Positions 16,698 to 24,128 of a stretch of 64,000 nt of DNA are shown piece by piece. Source of the DNA: an uncultured Clostridia bacterium (lineage in GTDB: Bacteria; Bacillota; Clostridia; Christensenellales; CAG-138); the NCBI GenBank assembly GCA_946411635.1, contig CAMKES010000001.1, positions 277,696 to 341,695 on the forward strand. The letters run 5' to 3'. The translations under genes and the position numbers were made by a program. Within the stretch, counting starts at the first letter, position 1; each line of letters begins with the position of its first letter. The notes under the pieces were generated by a model. The model made no database searches and had not been told where the DNA came from. It was given only the letters and a program-made list of their open reading frames with translations.

Positions 16698-17849
16698 ATG
16701 ACGATGATCTACTTTGACAACAGTGCCACGACGCAAACGTTCCCGGAAGCCGCAGACCGCGCGCGCGATGCGATGACATGCGGGTTTTACAATCCTTCGG
16801 CCGCATACGGCGCCGCATTTTCCGTCGAAAAGCAGGTCGAGGAAGCAAGGGCTTTTGCGGCATCTCTGATCGAGGCACGTCCGGAAGAGATCATTTATAC
16901 CTCCGGCGGGACCGAATCGAACAATATGGCCGTGTACGGATCGCTTCGTCCGATGCGCGGAATGAAGCGTATCATAACGACGGAAACGGAACACCCGTCC
17001 GTTTTCGAAACGGTGAACGCTGCCGCAAAGACGTTCGGACTTGAAATCGCGTACGCGCCGCTCAGACCGGACGGTACGGTCGACGTCGACCGCCTTCCGG
17101 AGGTCCTTACGCCCGAAACCGGATTTGTCAGCGTGATGCACGTGAACAACGAACTCGGAAGCGTCAACGATCTCGGCGCGATCGCAAGGAAGGTCCGCGC
17201 GCTTTCGCCCCATGCCGTATTCCATTCGGACGGCGTACAGGCGTTCATGAAGCTTCGTCCGGGCGCGCTGCCGGTCGATCTGTATTCCGTCTCCGCGCAC
17301 AAGCTGCATGCGCCGAAGGGCGTCGGTTTCCTGTATGCATCCGGATCCGTTCGCTTCGCAGGCGGGCAGACCGGCGGCGGTCAGGAACGGAATCTGCGCA
17401 GCGGCACGACCAACGTTCCGGCGATCCTCGGCTTCGACACGTCGCTCAGGATTTATCGCTCGAATCTTGCGGAATGGCACGCGCGCATGCGGCGCGTCAA
17501 GGAACGGCTTTACCGCGATCTGATCCAGATTCCCGACGTCATTCTGAACGGTCCTTCGATTGAACAGGGGGCTCCGCATATCCTGAACGTTTCGTTCTTG
17601 GGCGTTCGCGGAGAGGTTCTGCTGCACGCGCTGGAACGGTACGGGATCCTTGTTTCGACCGGTTCGGCATGCGCAGCGAAAAAGCAGGGCAAGAATCGTG
17701 TTCTGAATGCGATCGGCATTTCCGGCGCAAGGCAGGACGGCGCGATCCGGTTCAGCTTCTGCCCGTTCAATACCGAAGCGGAAGCGGATGCCGCTGCCGA
17801 AGCGATCTCGGAACAGGTCCGCGTTTTAAGAAGATATAAAAGGAGATAA
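16698..17849 (+). CDS. cysteine desulfurase family protein (NifS/IscS-like)
   Basis: This 383-aa PLP enzyme removes sulfur from cysteine as a persulfide. Motifs are YFDNSATTQTFPEA at the N-terminus, TSGGTESNN, HVNNELG, HSDGVQAF, and SAHKLHAPKGVGFLY containing the PLP-binding Lys. GSACAAKK supplies the catalytic Cys loop near residue 325. The ATG two codons later is an alternative start. It lies directly before thiI, so it probably supplies persulfide sulfur to ThiI for 4-thiouridine synthesis, the common Firmicute pairing, rather than to an ISC system. Confidence 0.92.
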   Translation: MTMIYFDNSATTQTFPEAADRARDAMTCGFYNPSAAYGAAFSVEKQVEEARAFAASLIEARPEEIIYTSGGTESNNMAVYGSLRPMRGMKRIITTETEHPSVFETVNAAAKTFGLEIAYAPLRPDGTVDVDRLPEVLTPETGFVSVMHVNNELGSVNDLGAIARKVRALSPHAVFHSDGVQAFMKLRPGALPVDLYSVSAHKLHAPKGVGFLYASGSVRFAGGQTGGGQERNLRSGTTNVPAILGFDTSLRIYRSNLAEWHARMRRVKERLYRDLIQIPDVILNGPSIEQGAPHILNVSFLGVRGEVLLHALERYGILVSTGSACAAKKQGKNRVLNAIGISGARQDGAIRFSFCPFNTEAEADAAAEAISEQVRVLRRYKRR

Positions 17850-17850
17850 T

Positions 17851-19026
17851 ATGAACAGAGTTTTGCTCGTGCGATACGCCGAGATCCATCTGAAGGGACT
17901 CAACCGTCCGTTTTTTGAACGGCTGCTCGTCGACCGCATCAAAAAGGCGCTTGAACCGATCCGTCCGAACGTGGAACGCGAACAGGGTCGCGTCTTTATC
18001 TACGACGTGCCGGAGGATTCGCTTTCCGTTTGCGTAGATCGCCTTTGCCGCGTGTTCGGGATCCATTCCGTAAGCGTCGCGCGGTGTGTGGAGAAAGACT
18101 GGAATGCCATTCACGCCGCCGCCCTTGCGGAAACGGCTTCTTACGCCGCGTCGAAGGAAAAGCTGACGTTCAAGTGCTTCGCGCGCAGAGCGGACAAGCG
18201 GTTTCCCATGACGTCCGACCAGCTTTGCCGCGAACTCGGACACGAGATCCTCGAAACGTATCCGAACCTTTCCGTCGACGTGCATCATCCGGAACTGTCC
18301 GTTACGGTCGAGATCCGTCAGACGCACGCGTTCGTATACAGCGGCGAAGTGCTCGGCGCCGGAGGCATGCCCGTCGGCTCCAACGGGAAGGCAATGCTTT
18401 TGATCTCCGGCGGGATCGACAGTCCCGTCGCCGGATACATGATCGCAAAACGGGGCGTACAGCTTGACGCCGTGCATTTTTACAGTTATCCTTATACAAG
18501 CGAACGCGCGCGGGACAAGGTGATCGAGCTGACGAAGCTCGTTTCCCGCTACGCCGGCATGATTCATCTGTATCTGGTTCCGTTTACGGATATTCAGATG
18601 ACGATCTACGACAAGTGCCCCTCGACCGAAACGACGGTCCTGATGCGCCGTCTTATGATGAAGATCGCGGAACGGATCGCAAAGGATACCGGCTCGCAGG
18701 CGCTGATCACCGGGGAATCGATCGGGCAGGTTGCCAGTCAGACGATCGAATCGCTCTGCGTCACGGACGACGCGGTTTCCATGCCCGTTTTTCGCCCTTT
18801 GATCGGCTTCGATAAGGAAGAGATCGTGGAAAAAGCGCAGAAGATCGGAACGTTTGAAACGTCGATCCTGCCGTATGAGGATTGCTGCACCGTGTTCGTG
18901 CCGAAGCATCCGGTTACAAAACCGAAAGTGGACAAGCTTCGGGAAAGCGAAGCGCTCGTCGATTTCGAACCGCTGATCTGCAAAGCGATCGAACAGACGG
19001 AAAGAATGGACGTTCAATCCGTATGA
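17851..19026 (+). CDS. thiI: tRNA 4-thiouridine synthetase ThiI
   Basis: ThiI adenylates and thiolates U8 of tRNA to 4-thiouridine. The 391-aa protein has an N-terminal ferredoxin-like/THUMP region (residues 1-165) and a PP-loop ATPase with LLISGGIDSPVAGYMIAKRG. ITGESIGQVASQT is also conserved. It ends after the PP-loop domain and lacks the C-terminal rhodanese domain of the E. coli protein, as in most Firmicutes, where a dedicated desulfurase supplies sulfur. AAAGGAG lies before the ATG, which immediately follows the desulfurase stop. Confidence 0.96.
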   Translation: MNRVLLVRYAEIHLKGLNRPFFERLLVDRIKKALEPIRPNVEREQGRVFIYDVPEDSLSVCVDRLCRVFGIHSVSVARCVEKDWNAIHAAALAETASYAASKEKLTFKCFARRADKRFPMTSDQLCRELGHEILETYPNLSVDVHHPELSVTVEIRQTHAFVYSGEVLGAGGMPVGSNGKAMLLISGGIDSPVAGYMIAKRGVQLDAVHFYSYPYTSERARDKVIELTKLVSRYAGMIHLYLVPFTDIQMTIYDKCPSTETTVLMRRLMMKIAERIAKDTGSQALITGESIGQVASQTIESLCVTDDAVSMPVFRPLIGFDKEEIVEKAQKIGTFETSILPYEDCCTVFVPKHPVTKPKVDKLRESEALVDFEPLICKAIEQTERMDVQSV

Positions 19027-19054
19027 TTGAACAGAGAGGAAAGGAGACGAAAAC

Positions 19055-19279
19055 ATGAAACTGGTATTTCGCATTATCGGCATCGTTGTCGTCGTGATCG
19101 TACTGCTCGCGGCGCTGTTGTATTTTCTGAATGAAAAGGGCGTTCTGAAGGGACCGATCTCGGAATGGATCACGAACGTCAAGCAGGATATCGTCAGCAT
19201 CTTCCATCACACGGAAGATATGGTCAACGATATGGGAGATTCGGATAAGCCGGTCACGGATTCGATCAATATTCCGTGA
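19055..19279 (+). CDS. small single-pass membrane protein of unknown function
   Basis: The 74-aa protein has one N-terminal hydrophobic segment (VFRIIGIVVVVIVLLAALLYFL), then a soluble tail with amphipathic character (EWITNVKQDIVSIFHHTEDMVNDM). No lipobox is present. AAAGGAG before the ATG supports translation. It lies 28 bases after thiI and just before the tRNA-Pro promoter; its role cannot be inferred. Confidence 0.7.
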   Translation: MKLVFRIIGIVVVVIVLLAALLYFLNEKGVLKGPISEWITNVKQDIVSIFHHTEDMVNDMGDSDKPVTDSINIP

Positions 19280-19293
19280 TCGGGATTTTGCCC

Positions 19294-19322
19294 TTGACAA
19301 AGCCGGAACCGGATGCTATGAT
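19294..19322 (+). promoter_or_regulatory. promoter of tRNA-Pro
   Basis: TTGACA, 17 bases, TATGAT; the tRNA begins 17 bases after the -10. Confidence 0.88.
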
Positions 19323-19339
19323 ACTTTCGGTTCCGATAT

Positions 19340-19416
19340 CTGGGTGTAGCGCAGTTTGGTAGCGTGCTTGAATGGGGTTCAAGAGGCCGGAAGTTCAAAT
19401 CTTCTCACCCAGACCA
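19340..19416 (+). tRNA. tRNA-Pro (GGG)
   Basis: The acceptor CTGGGTG pairs with CACCCAG. Stem CTTGA/TCAAG encloses ATGGGGT with anticodon GGG. CCA is encoded. It is a solitary tRNA unit with its own promoter and terminator. Confidence 0.93.
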
Positions 19417-19418
19417 TG

Positions 19419-19456
19419 ACCGCTGAGAACGACGGGTTCTCAGCGGTTTTTGTTTT
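19419..19456 (+). terminator. intrinsic terminator of tRNA-Pro
   Basis: ACCGCTGAGAAC pairs with GTTCTCAGCGGT and is followed by TTTTTGTTTT, starting two bases after the tRNA. Confidence 0.93.
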
Positions 19457-19546
19457 ATGCGCGCTTTTTTGAAAAATCTTTTGAAAACAGTAGATATGGC
19501 GCGACTTCCGTGTTAAAATGATAACAAATCTTATTGGGAGGGTACT

Positions 19547-20932
19547 ATGGAACGAACCGTTGCTTGGACGAAGTATAACAAAACGGAACTCAGAAAACTC
19601 GAGACGACCGCGAAAGAATACCGCGCGTTTCTCGATGCGGGGAAGACCGAACGCGAATGCGTGAACGGCGCGATCGAACGAGCAGAGGCAGCCGGATACC
19701 GCGACCTCAAGAAACTGATCGCGGCGGGCGGCAAGCTGTCCGCAGGCGACCGGGTGTATGCGGACTGCATGGGCAAGGCGATCATGCTGTTTATCGTCGG
19801 CAAAAAGCCGATGGAAGCGGGCTTCAACATCATCGGCGCGCATATCGATTCGCCGCGCATGGACCTGAAGCAGAATCCGTTGTATGAAGACACCGGTATT
19901 GCGTATCTCGACACGCACTACTACGGCGGCATCAAAAAGTACCAGTGGGTGACGCTTCCCCTCGCGCTTCACGGCGTCGTCGCCAAAAAGGACGGAACGC
20001 TCGTGAACGTCGTGATCGGTGAAGACGACGCGGATCCCGTATTCTGCATTTCGGACCTGCTGATCCATCTTTCGGCCGACCAGCTGCAAAAGAAAGCCGC
20101 GACGGTGATCGAGGGCGAAGAACTGAACGTGATCATCGGCGGCATCCCGCTGAAGGACGAAGAAAAGGAACCCGTCAAAGCGAACGTTCTTTCGATCCTC
20201 AAGGAGAAATACGGTCTCGAGGAAGAAGACTTCCTTTCCGCCGAAATCGAAGTCGTTCCCGCGGGCAAATGCCGTGAGCTCGGCGTCGACCGCAGCATGC
20301 TTCTCGGCTACGGACACGATGACCGCGTCTGCGCGTTCGCACAGATCAAGGCGATGCTCGACGTTAAAAACACGCCGGACTTTACCTGCTGCTGCATCCT
20401 TGCAGACAAGGAAGAGATCGGCTCCGTAGGCGCAACCGGCATGCACGCGAAGTATTTCGAAAATACCGTCGCCGAGGTCATGAACCTTACCGGCGAGTAT
20501 TCCGAGCTGAAGCTTCGCCGCACGCTGACGAACGCGCGTATGCTGTCCTGCGACGTAAGCGCCGGCTATGATCCGAATTTTGCGGGCGTTTTCGAGAAAA
20601 AGAACAGCGCGTTCCTCGGTCAGGGCGTATGCTTCAACAAGTATACCGGCGCGCGCGGCAAGAGCGGATCGAACGATGCGAACGCCGAATACATGGCGAA
20701 GCTCCGCAACTGGATGGACGATGCAAAGGTGCGTTATCAGACCGCGGAACTCGGCAAGGTCGACGCGGGCGGCGGCGGAACGATCGCGTATATCTGCGCG
20801 GAATACGGCATGGAAGTCATCGACAGCGGCGTCGCCGTTCTGTCCATGCACGCGCCGTGGGAGATCATCTCCAAGGCGGATCTTTACGAAGCGTTCAAGG
20901 CATACCGCGCATTCCTTGTAAAGGCACAGTGA
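19547..20932 (+). CDS. M18 family zinc aminopeptidase
   Basis: This 461-aa cytoplasmic aminopeptidase I-type enzyme removes N-terminal residues from peptides. Metal-ligand motifs are visible: IIGAHIDSPRMDLK, the acidic pair in ILADKEEIGSVGATG, SCDVSAGYDPN, and a C-terminal stretch ending SMHAPWEIISKADLYE. The length fits the bacterial M18 family. TTGGGAGG precedes the ATG by seven bases. It is transcribed alone and followed by a strong terminator. Confidence 0.93.
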   Translation: MERTVAWTKYNKTELRKLETTAKEYRAFLDAGKTERECVNGAIERAEAAGYRDLKKLIAAGGKLSAGDRVYADCMGKAIMLFIVGKKPMEAGFNIIGAHIDSPRMDLKQNPLYEDTGIAYLDTHYYGGIKKYQWVTLPLALHGVVAKKDGTLVNVVIGEDDADPVFCISDLLIHLSADQLQKKAATVIEGEELNVIIGGIPLKDEEKEPVKANVLSILKEKYGLEEEDFLSAEIEVVPAGKCRELGVDRSMLLGYGHDDRVCAFAQIKAMLDVKNTPDFTCCCILADKEEIGSVGATGMHAKYFENTVAEVMNLTGEYSELKLRRTLTNARMLSCDVSAGYDPNFAGVFEKKNSAFLGQGVCFNKYTGARGKSGSNDANAEYMAKLRNWMDDAKVRYQTAELGKVDAGGGGTIAYICAEYGMEVIDSGVAVLSMHAPWEIISKADLYEAFKAYRAFLVKAQ

Positions 20933-20943
20933 TCGTCTGTTTG

Positions 20944-20976
20944 AGAAAGCCGGGATTTCCCGGCTTTCTTTTTTTA
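20944..20976 (+). terminator. intrinsic terminator of the aminopeptidase gene
   Basis: GAAAGCCGGGA and TCCCGGCTTTC form an 11-bp stem with a very short loop, followed by TTTTTTT. Confidence 0.92.
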
Positions 20977-20990
20977 CGGAAAGAACGCAC

Positions 20991-21019
20991 TTGCAACAAT
21001 TGCGCGAATGCTGTATAAT
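20991..21019 (+). promoter_or_regulatory. promoter of the small P-loop gene
   Basis: TTGCAA, 17 bases, TATAAT; GGAGGT follows 10 bases after the -10. Confidence 0.82.
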
Positions 21020-21041
21020 CAAAAAAAACGGAGGTGCGGAA

Positions 21042-21452
21042 TTGATTCAGCTCATTTTCGGAGAAAAAGGGTCCGGTAAAACGAAGAGAATTCTCGAGAT
21101 CGCAAACAGCGCTGCGGAACAGGCAAAGGGCAGCGTCGTTTTTATTGATGAAGATGAACGGTACATGTACGACCTGAATCTTTCGGTCCGGTTCATCAAC
21201 GCTGCGGAATACAGGATCAACGGTCCGAAAATGTTTTACGGTTTTCTGTGCGGTATTTCCGCATCGGATCACGACCTTGAATGCATCGTGATCGACAGCT
21301 TCATGCGCATCGTTCATCATGAGCTGGATACGTTAAAAGAACTGTTCGAGCAGCTCGGATCGTTTTCGAACGAACACGGGATCCGTCTTGTGATCTCGCT
21401 GTCCTGTTCGCCCGATCAGCTTCCGGACTTCCTGAGCGCTTACACGGACTGA
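21042..21452 (+). CDS. small P-loop NTPase of unknown function
   Basis: I place the start at the TTG at 21042 because GGAGGT lies six bases upstream; the ATG-like start in the ORF track would lie within the promoter. The resulting 136-aa protein begins MIQLIFGEKGSGKTKRILE, a Walker A motif at residues 7-14, and has CIVIDSF as a Walker B-like strand near residue 86. It is too short for most ATPase families and has no evident DNA-binding or membrane part. It has its own promoter and terminator, between the aminopeptidase and the S41 protease. Confidence 0.78.
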   Translation: MIQLIFGEKGSGKTKRILEIANSAAEQAKGSVVFIDEDERYMYDLNLSVRFINAAEYRINGPKMFYGFLCGISASDHDLECIVIDSFMRIVHHELDTLKELFEQLGSFSNEHGIRLVISLSCSPDQLPDFLSAYTD

Positions 21453-21477
21453 TAACAGCCGACAGAATCAGCACGTT

Positions 21478-21505
21478 CATCCGTCCGACAGGACGGATGA
21501 TTTTT
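21478..21505 (+). terminator. intrinsic terminator
   Basis: CATCCGTCC-GACA-GGACGGATG followed by ATTTTT, after the P-loop gene. Confidence 0.88.
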
Positions 21506-21542
21506 CACAAAAAGGGCAGGAAACTGCAAACGGTAAACGACA

Positions 21543-22775
21543 ATGTACGACGATTACGAAACAAATGATTTCTTCGGGAAAAGGTCCGTCCGCAGACGGG
21601 TGATGATCCTGACCGCATGGCTGCTGTCGCTCCTGATCGTTGCGAGCGCAACGTTTCTTCTGACGCGCCATTTTCTCCGCGAACGGTATGAATCGGACCC
21701 CGAGGAGGGACTTTTGATCCGAACCGTCCGTGATGCAAGGAACGTCATCCGGGATCACTATTTTTATTACACGGATGACGAGACGGCGCTGACGGAAGCG
21801 GCCCTGAAGGGACTTGCCGAAGCGACGGGGGATGATTACGCCGAATACTTTACGGCAGAAGAGTACGAAAACCTGCAGAAGCAGAATCAGGGCTCGTTTG
21901 TCGGGATCGGGATCCTCACGCAGATGAACGACGAGGGTTCCGTCGAGATCATCGAAGTCTATGAGAATACGCCTGCGAGCGAAGCCGGTCTGCAGGCCGG
22001 CGATATTCTGGTCGAGATCAACGGCGTCGACGCGGAAGGGAAGGACCTTGCGACGTTTCTGAGCAATCTGAACGCGCAGGACGGCATTGAGAATACGCTT
22101 CTGATCAGACGCGGAGACGAGCTGATGACGTTCACCGTGATCCCGCGCGAAGTCCGTACGCCCACGGTTTCCTACCGGATGCTGACCGATACGATCGGGT
22201 ATATCCGCGTGATGAAATTCCACGGCGAATGCGTTGAGGAAACAAAAAACGCGATCGAACAGCTTCGGAACAGCGGGATGAAATCCCTGGTGTTCGATCT
22301 CCGGGACAATCTCGGCGGATCGCTCAACGACGCGCTTGACATTGCCGATATCTTTCTGCCGCGGGATTACGTGATCACTTCGCTGAGGACCCGCTCCGGG
22401 GAAGAGACCGTCTATAAAACGCAGACCGGCGGGCTCGATATGCGGATGGTCCTGCTTGTCAACGGGATGTCTGCGTCGGCGAGCGAGCTTGTCGCGGGCG
22501 CATGGAAGGATCACGGCGCGGCGTATCTGATCGGAACGCGCACGTACGGGAAGGGGATCGTTCAGTCGTATTTCGGCATCAGCGAGACCGGCGGCATGCT
22601 GAAGATCACGACCGAAGCATATTATACGCCGAGCGGCGTGTGCGTACACGGAGAAGGCATTGAACCGAATCAGGTCGTGACGCTTTCCGAGGAAGGACAG
22701 CGGTATTCGATCACGACGCTTCCGTTTGAATTGGATACGCAGCTGCAGGCTGCGATCGCATATCTGGAGGATTGA
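21543..22775 (+). CDS. S41 family C-terminal processing protease (CtpA-like)
   Basis: The 410-aa serine protease has a cytoplasmic N-terminus, one membrane anchor (ILTAWLLSLLIVASATFLLT, about residues 22-41), an extracellular PDZ domain (PASEAGLQAGDILVEINGV), and an S41 catalytic domain. NGMSASASELVAGAWKD holds the catalytic Ser and RTYGKGIVQS the catalytic Lys. Family members degrade or process envelope proteins from the C-terminus. I see no strong ribosome binding site before the ATG. The stop overlaps the region carrying the GGAGG for the next gene. Confidence 0.93.
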   Translation: MYDDYETNDFFGKRSVRRRVMILTAWLLSLLIVASATFLLTRHFLRERYESDPEEGLLIRTVRDARNVIRDHYFYYTDDETALTEAALKGLAEATGDDYAEYFTAEEYENLQKQNQGSFVGIGILTQMNDEGSVEIIEVYENTPASEAGLQAGDILVEINGVDAEGKDLATFLSNLNAQDGIENTLLIRRGDELMTFTVIPREVRTPTVSYRMLTDTIGYIRVMKFHGECVEETKNAIEQLRNSGMKSLVFDLRDNLGGSLNDALDIADIFLPRDYVITSLRTRSGEETVYKTQTGGLDMRMVLLVNGMSASASELVAGAWKDHGAAYLIGTRTYGKGIVQSYFGISETGGMLKITTEAYYTPSGVCVHGEGIEPNQVVTLSEEGQRYSITTLPFELDTQLQAAIAYLED

Positions 22776-22777
22776 TT

Positions 22778-24025
22778 ATGCAAAGATTTGACATTCTGGA
22801 TCGTTCACTCTATCCGTCCGGACTCGACAAGATCGAATGGGTCAGACGGAACATGTCCCTGCTGAACGGGATCGAAGAACAGTTCCGCAGAGAATTGCCG
22901 TTCAAAGGACTGAAGATCGCGCTTTCCGTCCATCTGGAGGCGAAAACGGCTTATCTTTGCAAAGTCCTGAAAGCCGGCGGCTCGGAAATGTACGTCACGG
23001 GCAGCAATCCGCTTTCGACACAGGACGACGTCGCCGCGGCGCTCGTGCATGAGGGAATGTCGGTCTTTGCGATCCACGGCGCTTCGCCCGAAAAGTACGA
23101 CGAATGTCTGTGCAGCGTGCTGTCCTGCGAACCCGATCTCATTATCGACGACGGCGGCGACCTCGTTACGATGCTGCACACAAAACTCACGCATCTGATC
23201 CCGAAGATCCGCGGCGGCTGTGAAGAGACGACGACGGGCGTTCACCGCCTTCTGTCGATGGAAAAGGCCGGCGTGCTTCGTTTTCCGATGTTCGACGTCA
23301 ACGACGCGCAGTGCAAGCATCTGTTCGACAACCGTTACGGAACCGGTCAGTCGGTATTTGACGGGATCGACCGTACGACGAATCTGATCGTTGCGGGGAA
23401 GACGGTCGTCGTAGCCGGTTACGGCTGGTGCGGCCGCGGCGTTGCGATGCGTGCCAAAGGACTCGGCGCGCGCGTGATCGTTACGGAGATCGATCCGGTG
23501 AAGGCGATCGAAGCCGTTATGGACGGGGTTTCCGTCATGCGGATGGAGGACGCCGCGCGGATCGGCGATCTGTTCATCACCGTCACTGGCATGCGCGACG
23601 TGATCACGGAGACGCATATGCGCCGCATGAAGAACGGCGTTCTGCTCTGCAACGCGGGACATTTCGACGTAGAAGTCGACGTCGCGCGGCTGAAGGAGAT
23701 CGCGACGGAAACGCGCGATATGAAGCCGAACATCAAAGGATACCGACTCGAAAACGGAAACTGGCTGTACGTCCTGGCGGAAGGACGGCTTGTGAACCTT
23801 GCTTCGGGAGACGGACATCCGGCCGAGATCATGGACATGAGCTTTGCGATCCAGGCGCTTTGCGCAAGAGAGATCGCGCTGCATCCGCCGAAAGATCCGC
23901 GCGTCTACAGCGTTCCGGAGCGGATCGACGCCTACGTTGCAGAAGAAAAACTCAAAAGCCTCGGCGCGGCGGTCGATGTTTTGACGCCCGTTCAAAAAGA
24001 ATATGCGGATTCTTGGAAAGTTTAG
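22778..24025 (+). CDS. ahcY: S-adenosyl-L-homocysteine hydrolase
   Basis: This NAD-dependent enzyme splits S-adenosylhomocysteine to adenosine and homocysteine, completing the methyl cycle. I use the ATG at 22778, seven bases after GGAGG, not the TTG at 22772. The 415-aa protein has the substrate-domain motif SNPLSTQDDVAAAL, DDGGDL, EETTTGVHRL, and the NAD-binding VVVAGYGWCGRGVAMRAKGLGA. It ends with the typical C-terminal tail (EYADSW). The size matches the shorter bacterial/archaeal type. It lies two bases after the S41 gene. Confidence 0.95.
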   Translation: MQRFDILDRSLYPSGLDKIEWVRRNMSLLNGIEEQFRRELPFKGLKIALSVHLEAKTAYLCKVLKAGGSEMYVTGSNPLSTQDDVAAALVHEGMSVFAIHGASPEKYDECLCSVLSCEPDLIIDDGGDLVTMLHTKLTHLIPKIRGGCEETTTGVHRLLSMEKAGVLRFPMFDVNDAQCKHLFDNRYGTGQSVFDGIDRTTNLIVAGKTVVVAGYGWCGRGVAMRAKGLGARVIVTEIDPVKAIEAVMDGVSVMRMEDAARIGDLFITVTGMRDVITETHMRRMKNGVLLCNAGHFDVEVDVARLKEIATETRDMKPNIKGYRLENGNWLYVLAEGRLVNLASGDGHPAEIMDMSFAIQALCAREIALHPPKDPRVYSVPERIDAYVAEEKLKSLGAAVDVLTPVQKEYADSWKV

Positions 24026-24026
24026 G

Positions 24027-24055
24027 TTTACAGATTGATTTCTTTATGTTATAAT
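24027..24055 (+). promoter_or_regulatory. promoter of the EF-G-like gene
   Basis: TTTACA, 17 bases, TATAAT, beginning just after the ahcY stop. The leader that follows holds a small hairpin AATCCGT/ACGGATT before CGTTTTG, which may be a weak attenuator. Confidence 0.8.
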
Positions 24056-24128
24056 ACCAAAGTTAAACTGGGTAAATCCGTGTAGACGGATTCGTTTTGA
24101 ATACCAAATTCCAACAGGGGGAACTGAA

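Noticed and set aside
19379-21022. 547-aa minus-strand ORF
   Set aside because: Antisense to the M18 aminopeptidase and to tRNA-Pro.
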